DNA of 54,116 bases from Gammaproteobacteria bacterium. Its GTDB lineage: Bacteria; Pseudomonadota; Gammaproteobacteria; Steroidobacterales; Steroidobacteraceae. Positions 8,302 through 16,677 of this stretch are shown in pieces. Position 1 is the first letter of the stretch. Every line of letters begins with the position of its first letter. The stretch is taken from the NCBI GenBank assembly GCA_027307325.1, contig DAHUXE010000004.1:1-54116 (forward strand), written 5' to 3'. The notes beneath the pieces are model-generated. The model saw nothing but the letters and a program-made list of their open reading frames with translations, was not told the origin of the DNA and ran no database searches. Position numbers and translations under genes: made by a program.

Positions 8302-8781
8302 TCAGCTCCCGGCGGGCTTCGGCGCGGCGAGCGCCGTAGCAGCCTGGTGAATGGCGGCGCGGATGCGCACGTAAGTGCCGCAGCGGCAGATGTTGCCGGA
8401 CATCGCGGCGTCGATGTCCGCATCGCTCGGCTGCGGATTTGCGCCGAGCAGCGCCGCGGCCGACATGATCTGTCCGCTCTGGCAATAGCCGCACTGCGGC
8501 ACGTCGAGCGCGATCCAGGCCTGCTGCACCGCCTGGCCGGCGGGGGTTGCGAGGCCCTCGATGGTGGTGACGCTCTTGCCGACGACGGCCGACACCGGCG
8601 TGACGCACGAGCGCGTCGGCTGGCCGTCGATGTGCACCGTGCAGGCGCCGCACAGCGCCATGCCACATCCGAACTTGGTGCCGGTCAGCTCCAGGTGGTC
8701 GCGGATCGCCCACAAGAGCGGCATGTCCGGATCCAAGTCGAGCTCGCGGCTCTCTCCATTCACCGTCAGCTTGATCGACAT
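8302..8781 (-). CDS. [2Fe-2S]-binding small subunit of a xanthine dehydrogenase/isoquinoline oxidoreductase-type enzyme
   Basis: The 159-residue protein has the plant-ferredoxin-type cluster C-x4-C-x2-C-x11-C (Cys39, 44, 47, 59) and the second, helical cluster with Cys97, Cys100, Cys132 and Cys134 (CGYC and CRC). This is the IorA/CoxS/XdhC-small-subunit layout, which passes electrons from a molybdenum-cofactor large subunit. No large subunit follows: the strand downstream runs into the convergent LOG gene after 133 bp. The partner must be encoded elsewhere, or the gene is a remnant. Confidence 0.9.
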   Translation of the reverse strand: MSIKLTVNGESRELDLDPDMPLLWAIRDHLELTGTKFGCGMALCGACTVHIDGQPTRSCVTPVSAVVGKSVTTIEGLATPAGQAVQQAWIALDVPQCGYCQSGQIMSAAALLGANPQPSDADIDAAMSGNICRCGTYVRIRAAIHQAATALAAPKPAGS

Positions 8782-8815
8782 CGAAGCTCCTTCCCTCGGG
8801 ATCCCCCGTTCGAGA

Positions 8816-8833
8816 GATTAACCGACTTTAATC
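8816..8833. promoter_or_regulatory. Inverted repeat in a divergent intergenic region
   Basis: GATTAA (8816-8821) and TTAATC (8828-8833) form a perfect 6-bp inverted repeat with a 6-bp gap. It lies in the 96-bp space between the [2Fe-2S] subunit gene and the efflux operon, where a regulator of either could bind. The sequence is short, so chance is possible. Confidence 0.3.
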
Positions 8834-8877
8834 ATTCGCCCACCGAGGGAGAACCTCACCGGGACTAGGGTGGGACT

Positions 8878-10326
8878 ATGGGCGTCTCGCAGCCTCTTCG
8901 GGGAGGGATCCGCCGCGGGCGGACCGTTCTTCTGCGTCCGCTCGCCGCGCTCCCCGGGTGCCTCGCGCTCCTCGCAACGGCGTGCAGCCTCGGCCCCCGC
9001 TACCACAAGCCTGACATCGCTGCCCCCGATCACTGGGTGACGGCGGGCGATCCCACGGCGCCCGCGTGGCCCTCCGCCAACTGGTGGCACGGGTTCGGGT
9101 CGGAGGAGCTCGACGCCTTCATCGCCCAGGCGCAAAGCGCCAACGACGATCTGCGAGCTGCGATCGCGCGCGTCGAGGAGGCCGATGCCCAGCGGCGCGT
9201 CACGCTCGCCCCGCTCCTGCCAGCCCTGTCGGCGAACGCCACCGCAACCCGCGCACGCCAGACCGTGCCGGGCAACCCGGTGCCGCAGACCGCAGAGCTC
9301 TTCAATCCAGTGCTGACCGCGAGCTACGAGCTCGACTTCTGGGGTAAGAACCGTGCCGGCTACGCGGCGGCGGCGGCCGCGGAACGGGCCAGCCGCTACG
9401 ACCGCACTACGGTCGAGCTCAGCGTGCTCTCCGGCGTCGCCACGAGCTACTTCCAGGTGCTCGAGCTGCGCGACCGCCTCGGGGTGGCCGGGAAGAACCT
9501 CGCCAACGCGCAGGAGGTGCTGCGCGGACTCACGCTCGAGCAGCACGCCGGCACTTCCACCGCCCTCGACGTGGCGCAACAGCAGACGGTCGTCGACACC
9601 GTGAACGCCTCGATCCCCCCGTTGAAGCAGCAGCTGCGTCAGAGCCAGGACGCACTTGCCATTCTGATCGGCAGCACTCCCGAAGCGGTCGACCTGACGC
9701 GCGGCACGCTCGATGAGCTCGGACAGCCCGAGGTGCGCCCGGGCCTGCCCGCGGAGCTGCTCGCGCGCCGCCCCGACGTCGCCGCAGCCGAAGCGCAGCT
9801 GATCGCGGCGAATGCCAACATCGCCGCCGCCCGTGCCGCCTTTCTGCCCGGCATCTCCCTCACCGCGAGCGGCGGCTACGTGAGTCCCGCGCTCGCCGGG
9901 CTCCTCACCCCGGCCAACCGGGTATGGTCGCTGGCAGGGAGCCTCACGCAGCCGATCTTCCAGGGCGGGGCGCTCCTCGGACAGTACCGCTACAGCGAGG
10001 CCCGCTACCGCGAGCTCCTTGCCGACTACCACAAGGCGGTGATCTCCGCGCTCGCCAACGTCGAGGACGCGCTCATCGCCGTGCAGCAGACAGCCGAGCA
10101 GGTCGCACGCCAGCAGCAGGCAACCGAGCAGGCGCGGCGCGCGTACCGCTTTGCACAGATGCAGATGCACGCCGGCACCATCAACGTGCTCACGCTGCTC
10201 AACACGGAGACCAGCTTGTTCACCGCCGCAGACCAGCTGGCGCAGGCCAAGTACGCGCATCTCACCGCCCTGGTGTCGCTCTATCAGGCCCTGGGCGGCG
10301 GCTGGCAGGAGAGTGCGCCGGTATGA
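8878..10326 (+). CDS. Efflux system outer-membrane lipoprotein (OMF, NodT/OprM family)
   Basis: The 482-residue protein begins with a signal peptide and a TAC lipobox, followed by 'SLGPRYHKPDIAAPDHW', the usual start of NodT-family outer-membrane factors. Two repeated helical/beta halves follow, with the 'ELLARRPDVAAAEAQLIAANANIAAARAAFLPGISLTASGG' motif typical of OprM/CusC. It forms the TolC-like exit duct of an RND pump. Being first in the operon, with the adaptor starting inside its stop codon, it is probably dedicated to this pump. Confidence 0.93.
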   Translation: MGVSQPLRGGIRRGRTVLLRPLAALPGCLALLATACSLGPRYHKPDIAAPDHWVTAGDPTAPAWPSANWWHGFGSEELDAFIAQAQSANDDLRAAIARVEEADAQRRVTLAPLLPALSANATATRARQTVPGNPVPQTAELFNPVLTASYELDFWGKNRAGYAAAAAAERASRYDRTTVELSVLSGVATSYFQVLELRDRLGVAGKNLANAQEVLRGLTLEQHAGTSTALDVAQQQTVVDTVNASIPPLKQQLRQSQDALAILIGSTPEAVDLTRGTLDELGQPEVRPGLPAELLARRPDVAAAEAQLIAANANIAAARAAFLPGISLTASGGYVSPALAGLLTPANRVWSLAGSLTQPIFQGGALLGQYRYSEARYRELLADYHKAVISALANVEDALIAVQQTAEQVARQQQATEQARRAYRFAQMQMHAGTINVLTLLNTETSLFTAADQLAQAKYAHLTALVSLYQALGGGWQESAPV

Positions 10327-11498
10327 GGAGCCGCCTGCTGCACGAGCCGCGCTTGCTCGCCGCCGCCGCGGCCTTCATCGTGGTCGCCGCGCTCGCCTGG
10401 CACTTTCTCGCCGCGTGGCTGAGACCTAAGGCGGTGGCAAAACCCGCCCCCGTCGCCGTCGATGTCGCTTCCGTGCAGCGCGCCGACGTGCCGGTGTACC
10501 TGGAAGGGCTCGGTACCGTGCAGGCCTTCTACACCGTCACCGTCACCGCACGCGTCGACGGACAGATCGAGAAGGTGGCGTTCAAGGAGGGGCAGCACGT
10601 GAAGAAGGGCGACCTGCTGGTGCAGATCGACCCCCGCCCCTACCAGGCGGCGCTCGGCATCGCGGAGGCGATGCGCGCCAAGGACGATGCGCTGCTCGCG
10701 AACGCACGGCTCGACATGGAGCGCTACGAGCAGCTCGCCCCGGAGGATCTCGCCAGCAAGCAGACCGTCGACACCCAGCGCGCGCTCATCGCCCAGCTCA
10801 CCGCTCAGGTGAAGGGCGATGCGGCGGCGATCGACAACGCCCGCACGCAGCTCGACTACACTACCATCACCGCGCCGATCGAAGGCCGCACCGGTATCCG
10901 CCTGGTCGACCCCGGCAACATCGTCCACGCCTCCGACACCGCCGGCATGGTGGTGGTCACCCAGCTCGAGCCCATTGCGGTCATGCTGAGCCTCCCGGAA
11001 GAGAGCTTCGGCGAGCTGAGCGCGGCGCTGAGAAGCGGGCCGGTCAGTGCCACGGCGCTGTCGCGCGATGACAAGGAGGTGCTCGATACCGGCAGTGTAG
11101 AGCTCATCGACAACCAGATCGATCAGGCCACCGGCACGATCCGCGTCAAGGCGATCCTGCCGAACCGGCGGCAGCAGCTGTGGCCGGGGCAGTTCGTGAA
11201 CCTGCGGGTGCTGACGCAGATCCGCTCCCAGGTGCTGACCATCCCCGCCGCCGCGCTCGAGCGCGGGCCGGACGGCACCTTCACCTACGTGGTGCAGCCC
11301 GATTCCACGGTCGCCGCGGCACCGATCACTACGGCTGAGCAGAGCGGCGACATCGTCGTGGTCGAGAAGGGTGTCAGCACGGGGCAACAGGTGGTGATCA
11401 GCAATCAGTACCGGCTGCAGCCCGGCACCCTGGTGCGCACCAATGCGCCGGAGGCGGCGCGGGCACAAGGCGTGCGGGTGGTGAGGCCCGCGACGTGA
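10323..11498 (+). CDS. RND efflux periplasmic adaptor subunit (MdtA/AcrA type)
   Basis: The 391-residue membrane fusion protein has an N-terminal membrane anchor (residues about 12-33), a biotinyl-lipoyl-like domain ('GTVQAFYTVTVTARVDGQIEKVAFKEGQHVKKGDLLVQIDPRPYQ'), an alpha-helical hairpin, and a second lipoyl half with 'ITAPIEGRTGIRLVDPGNIVH'. It links the inner-membrane pump to the outer duct. Its ATG overlaps the preceding stop in an ATGA, and its own end overlaps the permease start, which means translational coupling. Confidence 0.93.
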   Translation: MRSRLLHEPRLLAAAAAFIVVAALAWHFLAAWLRPKAVAKPAPVAVDVASVQRADVPVYLEGLGTVQAFYTVTVTARVDGQIEKVAFKEGQHVKKGDLLVQIDPRPYQAALGIAEAMRAKDDALLANARLDMERYEQLAPEDLASKQTVDTQRALIAQLTAQVKGDAAAIDNARTQLDYTTITAPIEGRTGIRLVDPGNIVHASDTAGMVVVTQLEPIAVMLSLPEESFGELSAALRSGPVSATALSRDDKEVLDTGSVELIDNQIDQATGTIRVKAILPNRRQQLWPGQFVNLRVLTQIRSQVLTIPAAALERGPDGTFTYVVQPDSTVAAAPITTAEQSGDIVVVEKGVSTGQQVVISNQYRLQPGTLVRTNAPEAARAQGVRVVRPAT

Positions 11499-14400
11499 AC
11501 GTCTCGCGGCCCTTCATCGAGCGCCCGGTCGCGACCACGCTGTTGATGGCGGGCCTCGCGCTCATTGGCATCGCCGCCTTTCCCTTCCTGCCGGTAGCAC
11601 CGCTGCCGCAGGTGGACTTCCCGACCATCCTGGTGAGCGCGCAGTTGCCGGGCGCGAGCCCGGAGATCATGGCCTCATCCGTCGCGCAGCCGCTCGAGAC
11701 CCAGTTTGCGCAGATTCCCGGTGTGGCGCAGATGACCTCGGCCAGCGTACTGGGCGCTACGCAGATCACGCTGCAGTTCGAGCTCGACCGCAACATCGAT
11801 GCGGCGGCGGGCGACGTCCAGTCCGCCATCAACGCCGCCGGCGGCCAGCTGCCGAAGAACCTGCCCTCGCCCCCCTCCTACCGCAAGTACAACCCGGCGG
11901 ACTACTCGATCATCATCTACGCGGTGCACTCGGACGTGCTGCCGATGACCGAGGTCGACAACTACGCCGAGACGGTGATCGCTCAGCAACTCTCGCAGTT
12001 GCCGGGCATCGCCAACGTGGGCGTCGGCGGCCAGCAAAAACCGGCGGTGCGCATCCAGGTCGACCCGGTGAAGCTCGCGGCGGTAGGGCTGCAGCTCGAG
12101 GACGTCGCCAACCTGATCACCACCGCCAGCGTCAACTCGCCGCAGGGCGCGATCACCGGTGCCCATCACAACTACACCATCTACGACAACGACCAGCTGC
12201 TCGCCGCCGCGCCCTGGAGCGACGTCATCGTCGCCTACCGGAACGGCGCGCCGATCCGCATCCGCGATATAGGAATGGCCATCGACGGTCCGGAGAACAG
12301 CCAGTCGGTTGCCTTCCAGAACGGCCGGACCGGGGTGCTGCTGTTCATCCACAAGCTGCCTGGCAGCAACGTGATTGACGACGTGCGGGAAGTGAAGGCG
12401 GCTCTGCCGCACATCATGACCTCAGTACCCCCGTCGCTGAAGCTCGATCAGGTGATCGACCGCACCGTCACGATCCAGGCTTCGGTGCGTGACGTGGAGC
12501 TGACCTTGCTGCTGGCGATCTGCCTGGTGGTGATGGTGATCTTCCTGTTCCTGAGGAACTTCTGGGCCACGGCGATTCCGGGGGTGACCGTTCCGCTCGC
12601 GCTGTTGGGCACCGCGGCGTTGATGTACGTGATCGGTTACAGCCTCGACAACCTGTCGCTGATGGCGCTCACCATCGCGGTGGGCTTCGTGGTCGACGAT
12701 GCCATCGTGATGCTCGAGAACATCTACCGGCACATCGAGGCGGGGATGGCGCCCTACGAAGCGGCCATCAAGGGCGCGGGTGAGATCGGCTTCACGATCC
12801 TCTCCATCAGCATCTCGCTGGTGGCGGTGTTCATCCCGCTGCTGCTGATGAGCGGGCTCGTCGGCCGCTTGTTCCACGAGTTCGCGGTCACCGTGACCAT
12901 GACCATCGCGGTGTCGGCGGTGGTGGCGCTGACCCTCTCGCCCATGATGGGCGCGCTGTTCCTGCGCGATGAGAGGCACGTCAGCCATGGCCGGTCTTAC
13001 ATGGCGCTCGAGCGCGGCTTCCAATGGCTGGTCGCGCATTACACACGCGGGCTCGACTTCGTGCTGGGCCACCAGCGCGCGACGCTGACCACGTTCCTCG
13101 CCACGATGGCCACCGCCGTGCTGCTCTACGTCGTGATCCCCAAGGGCTTCTTCCCGCAGCAGGACACCGGCGTCCTCGCCGGAGTTACCGATGCGCCGCA
13201 GGACGTGTCCTTCGATGAGATGGTGAGCCTGGAGCGTCGCCTCATGAAAGTCATCGGGGAGGATCCTGCGGTCGCGGGTTGGGCCGCCTTCGTCGGTGGA
13301 GGCCAGCCGCTCAATAACGGCTTCGTGTTTCTGGGGCTCAAACCGCGCGATGAGCGCGATGTGACCGCGGATCAGGTCGTCACACGGCTGCGCAGGAAAA
13401 TCGCCGCGGTGCCGGGCGGTACCGTGTTCCTGCAAGCCGCGCAGGACCTGAACGTTGGCGGGCGCCCCTCACGCACCCAGTACCAGTACACGCTGCAGGA
13501 CGCCAATATCGAGGAGCTGAACCACTGGGCGCCGCGCCTGCTGGGGGAGCTCAAGAAGCTGCCGCAGCTCACCGACGTCGCTTCCGACCAGCAATCGGGC
13601 AGCACCAAGCTGTCGCTGGTCATCGATCGCGACCAGGCGGCGCGCTTCGGCATCCAGCCGGCGCTCATCGACAACACGCTCTATGACGCCTTCGGCCAGC
13701 GCCAGGTGACTCAGTACTTCACCCAGCTCGCGAGCTACCACGTGGTGCTCGAGGTACTGCCGTCGCTCCTCGGCCAGCCCGGAACACTCAATAAGATCTA
13801 CATCAAGTCGCCCACCACCGGGCAGCAGGTGCCGCTGTCCGCGTTCACCAAGTTCGACACCGGGCATACCAGCTACCTGTCGATCAATCACCAGGGGCAG
13901 TTCCCCGCGGTGACGCTGTCCTTCAATCTGGCACCCGCTGCCGCGCTCGGCGATGCAGTCACCGCGATCCGAAAGACCGCGGCCTCGATCCACATGCCTG
14001 CTGCGATCTCCGGCACCTTCCAGGGCACCGCGCAGGCCTTCCAGTCGTCACTGAAAACCCTGCCGCTGCTGATCCTGGCGGCGCTGCTGGTGGTGTACGT
14101 CATCCTCGGCGTTCTCTACGAGAGCTACATTCACCCGCTCACGATTCTGTCGACGCTCCCCTCCGCCGGCGTCGGCGCGCTGCTGATGCTGATGTTGTTC
14201 CGCTTCGACCTGTCGATCGTAGGAACGATCGGCATCATCCTGCTGATCGGTATCGTCAAGAAGAACGGCATCATGATGGTGGACTTCGCACTGCACGCCG
14301 AGCGCAACGAGGGGCTCGCGCCGCAGGCGGCGATCCGCAAGGCGTGCCTGTTGCGCTTCCGCCCGATCATGATGACCACCATGGCGGCGATCCTGGGAGC

Positions 14401-14620
14401 CCTGCCTCTCATGCTCGGGCGTGGCACGGGCTCGGAGCTGCGCCAGCCGCTCGGCTATACAATGGTCGGGGGGCTGGTCCTGAGTCAGATGCTGACGCTG
14501 TTCACGACGCCGGTGGTGTACCTCTACCTCGACCGCCTGTCGGTTCGCTGGGCGCGCAAACATCCGACGCGCGTCGGCGCGCACGACGACCTGCCGATGC
14601 CCGGCGCCGCAGGGGGTTAG
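11495..14620 (+). CDS. RND multidrug efflux permease (HAE1, MdtB/MdtC-like)
   Basis: The 1041-residue protein starts with GTG overlapping the adaptor stop (GTGA). 'NVSRPFIERPVATTLLM' is the standard start of RND pumps and is followed by 'PLPQVDFPTI'. Two large periplasmic loops each follow a first membrane helix, and proton-relay aspartates lie in the 'AIAVGFVVDDAIVMLENIYRH' segment. 'GTIGIILLIGIVKKNGIMMVDFAL' and 'RFRPIMMTTMAAILGALPL' mark the second half. It resembles the hydrophobe/amphiphile pumps MdtB/MdtC rather than metal pumps. It uses proton motive force to export drugs, bile-salt-like or aromatic compounds; the substrate is not predictable. Confidence 0.95.
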   Translation: MNVSRPFIERPVATTLLMAGLALIGIAAFPFLPVAPLPQVDFPTILVSAQLPGASPEIMASSVAQPLETQFAQIPGVAQMTSASVLGATQITLQFELDRNIDAAAGDVQSAINAAGGQLPKNLPSPPSYRKYNPADYSIIIYAVHSDVLPMTEVDNYAETVIAQQLSQLPGIANVGVGGQQKPAVRIQVDPVKLAAVGLQLEDVANLITTASVNSPQGAITGAHHNYTIYDNDQLLAAAPWSDVIVAYRNGAPIRIRDIGMAIDGPENSQSVAFQNGRTGVLLFIHKLPGSNVIDDVREVKAALPHIMTSVPPSLKLDQVIDRTVTIQASVRDVELTLLLAICLVVMVIFLFLRNFWATAIPGVTVPLALLGTAALMYVIGYSLDNLSLMALTIAVGFVVDDAIVMLENIYRHIEAGMAPYEAAIKGAGEIGFTILSISISLVAVFIPLLLMSGLVGRLFHEFAVTVTMTIAVSAVVALTLSPMMGALFLRDERHVSHGRSYMALERGFQWLVAHYTRGLDFVLGHQRATLTTFLATMATAVLLYVVIPKGFFPQQDTGVLAGVTDAPQDVSFDEMVSLERRLMKVIGEDPAVAGWAAFVGGGQPLNNGFVFLGLKPRDERDVTADQVVTRLRRKIAAVPGGTVFLQAAQDLNVGGRPSRTQYQYTLQDANIEELNHWAPRLLGELKKLPQLTDVASDQQSGSTKLSLVIDRDQAARFGIQPALIDNTLYDAFGQRQVTQYFTQLASYHVVLEVLPSLLGQPGTLNKIYIKSPTTGQQVPLSAFTKFDTGHTSYLSINHQGQFPAVTLSFNLAPAAALGDAVTAIRKTAASIHMPAAISGTFQGTAQAFQSSLKTLPLLILAALLVVYVILGVLYESYIHPLTILSTLPSAGVGALLMLMLFRFDLSIVGTIGIILLIGIVKKNGIMMVDFALHAERNEGLAPQAAIRKACLLRFRPIMMTTMAAILGALPLMLGRGTGSELRQPLGYTMVGGLVLSQMLTLFTTPVVYLYLDRLSVRWARKHPTRVGAHDDLPMPGAAGG

Positions 14621-14624
14621 CGCG

Positions 14625-15305
14625 ATGAAGATCCTGCTCGTCGAGGACAACGAGCGCGTGGCGCAGTTCGTCACCAAGGGCCTGCGTGAGGCGGGTCACA
14701 CCGTCGAGCATGCCTCCAACGGCCGCGACGGCCTGTTTCTCGCGGCCAGCGAGCCCCACGACGTCATCGTCATGGACCGCATGCTGCCGGGCAACATCGA
14801 CGGGCTCGGCATCGTCGAGGCGCTGCGCACGGCCGGCAACCGCACGCCGATCCTGATCCTCTCCGCGCTCGATGCGGTCGATGAGCGCATCAAGGGACTG
14901 CGCTCGGGGGGCGATGATTACCTCACCAAGCCCTTCGCCTTCGGCGAGCTGCTGGCGCGGGTCGATGCGCTCGGGCGCCGCAGCTCCGGCGCCGATACCG
15001 GGCACACGCTGCAGGTCGGCGATCTGCGCATGGACCTGCTGTCGCGCCGGGTGACCCGCGGCGCCCGCGCCATCACGCTGCAGCCGCGCGAGTTCAAGCT
15101 GCTCGAGTATCTGCTGCGTCACGCCAACCAGGTGGTGACGCGCACCATGCTGCTGGAAGCGGTGTGGGAATATAACTTCGACCCGCAGACCAACGTAGTC
15201 GACGTGCACATCTCCAAGCTCCGCCAGAAGATCGAGCTCGACTCGGAGCGGCCGCTGGTGCGCACGGTGCGCAACGCCGGCTACATGCTCACCGACAATG
15301 AATAG
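14625..15305 (+). CDS. OmpR-family response regulator
   Basis: The 226-residue protein has a receiver domain (phosphoacceptor Asp51 in VMDRMLPG, acidic pocket EDN at 7-9, lysine in LTKPFAF) and a winged-helix DNA-binding domain ending 'VRTVRNAGYMLTD', as in the CusR/QseB branch. It starts 4 bp after the permease stop and overlaps the kinase start, so the efflux pump and its sensor system form one operon, probably autoregulated. Confidence 0.93.
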   Translation: MKILLVEDNERVAQFVTKGLREAGHTVEHASNGRDGLFLAASEPHDVIVMDRMLPGNIDGLGIVEALRTAGNRTPILILSALDAVDERIKGLRSGGDDYLTKPFAFGELLARVDALGRRSSGADTGHTLQVGDLRMDLLSRRVTRGARAITLQPREFKLLEYLLRHANQVVTRTMLLEAVWEYNFDPQTNVVDVHISKLRQKIELDSERPLVRTVRNAGYMLTDNE

Positions 15306-16677
15306 GCTGATCCGCTCCTCGCCCGTCACCTGGGCGCTCGGCTACCTGCTGCTCGGGCTCGCCGCCCTGGTCGCCTTCGCGGTGCTGCTGTGGTACGCGT
15401 GGAACGTGAGCATCTTCTCCGGGCGCGAGGAGATCCTGCACGCCGACGCGCAGCACCTCGCGGACGTGTTCGCACGCGAGGGACCCGGCGGGCTCACCGC
15501 GCACATCCAGGCGCGCCTGCGGCTGCAGATCGTCGGCGAGCGCACGCTGCTATTGACCGACGCGGCCTACCGGCCGCTCGCCGGTAACCTTGCCGCCTGG
15601 CCGCGCCAGATCCCCGACGGCTCGGGCACGCACGCGGTGATGGTGGACCAGCTGGCCGGACAGCCGGTGCACACGCTGCTGTTGCGCACCACGCTGCCCG
15701 GCGACTATCACCTGCTGGTCGGCCGCGACCTCGGCTTCTACCTGCCGCTCGAGCGGAAGTTCGCCTGGGGCCTGACCGCCGCCGTGACCTTCCTCTTCGT
15801 GGTGGGGGTCGCGGGCGCCGTCCTCATCCGTCGCCAGGTGCTGGCGCGGGTGCAAGGCATGCGCACCACGGTGTCGGCCATCATGGCGGGCGACCTGCAT
15901 CAGCGGCTGCCGGCCTCGGGCTCGGGCGATGAGCTCGACACGCTCTCGCAGACCATCAACGGGATGCTCGATCACATCGAGCGGTTGATCCACGGCATCC
16001 GCGACGTGTCCAACTCCATCGCCCACGACCTGCGCACGCCGCTCGCCGAGCTGCGCTCGCGCCTCGAGGAGCTCACGCTCACGCGCCCCGGGCCCGCCGA
16101 GACCTTTGCCGGGATCGAGGCGGCGGTCGCCGACGTCGACCGCGTGATGCGCATCTTCGCAGCCCTGCTGCGCCTCGCCGAGCTCGACACCGGGGCACGC
16201 CGCTCGGGCTTCGTGCAGGTGGACGCATCGAGGGTGGCGGCCGAGGTAGTCGAGTTCTACGAGCCGGCCGCCGAGCAGAAGGGAGTGGCCTTCTCGTTCC
16301 AGTCCGCAGGCGCGGCGCCGGTGGCCGGCGACCCGGTGCTGCTCGCGCAGGCCGTGAGCAACCTCATAGACAACTCGCTGAAGTGCGTGCCCGACCGCGG
16401 CGCCATCCGGGTACGCGTGGATAAGCGCGCCGACGGATCGGTCGCGATCGAGGTCGCCGATAACGGGCCGGGCATCGCCGCCGCCGACAAGCCGAAGGTC
16501 ACCGAACGCTTCTTCCGCGGCGACGCGAGCCGCGGCACCCCGGGGGTCGGCCTCGGCCTCTCGATCGTCGACGCCGTGGCCAGGCTCCACGGCGGCGTGC
16601 TCGAGCTGCTCGACAACCATCCGGGCCTCAGGGCCCAGATGGTGCTGCCGGTCACAGACGGTCGGTCGAGTCGATGA
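15298..16677 (+). CDS. Sensor histidine kinase of the efflux operon
   Basis: The 459-residue kinase has two transmembrane helices (about 10-35 and 155-178) around a periplasmic sensor of about 120 residues, a HAMP region, a dimerisation helix with the phosphorylated histidine (His243 in SIAHDLRTPLAEL) and a HATPase domain with N-box NLIDNS, DNGPGI and GVGLGLSIV. It pairs with the response regulator whose stop it overlaps by 8 bp. It ends convergently inside the S10 peptidase gene with a 26-bp overlap. The signal is unknown; a pump substrate is likely. Confidence 0.93.
   Translation: MNRLIRSSPVTWALGYLLLGLAALVAFAVLLWYAWNVSIFSGREEILHADAQHLADVFAREGPGGLTAHIQARLRLQIVGERTLLLTDAAYRPLAGNLAAWPRQIPDGSGTHAVMVDQLAGQPVHTLLLRTTLPGDYHLLVGRDLGFYLPLERKFAWGLTAAVTFLFVVGVAGAVLIRRQVLARVQGMRTTVSAIMAGDLHQRLPASGSGDELDTLSQTINGMLDHIERLIHGIRDVSNSIAHDLRTPLAELRSRLEELTLTRPGPAETFAGIEAAVADVDRVMRIFAALLRLAELDTGARRSGFVQVDASRVAAEVVEFYEPAAEQKGVAFSFQSAGAAPVAGDPVLLAQAVSNLIDNSLKCVPDRGAIRVRVDKRADGSVAIEVADNGPGIAAADKPKVTERFFRGDASRGTPGVGLGLSIVDAVARLHGGVLELLDNHPGLRAQMVLPVTDGRSSR

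Noticed and set aside
8818..10260. Long open frame on the minus strand opposite the outer-membrane factor gene
   Set aside because: It is a shadow of a high-GC gene; the plus-strand frame has a clear family match and the reverse product is Arg/Glu-rich without motifs.
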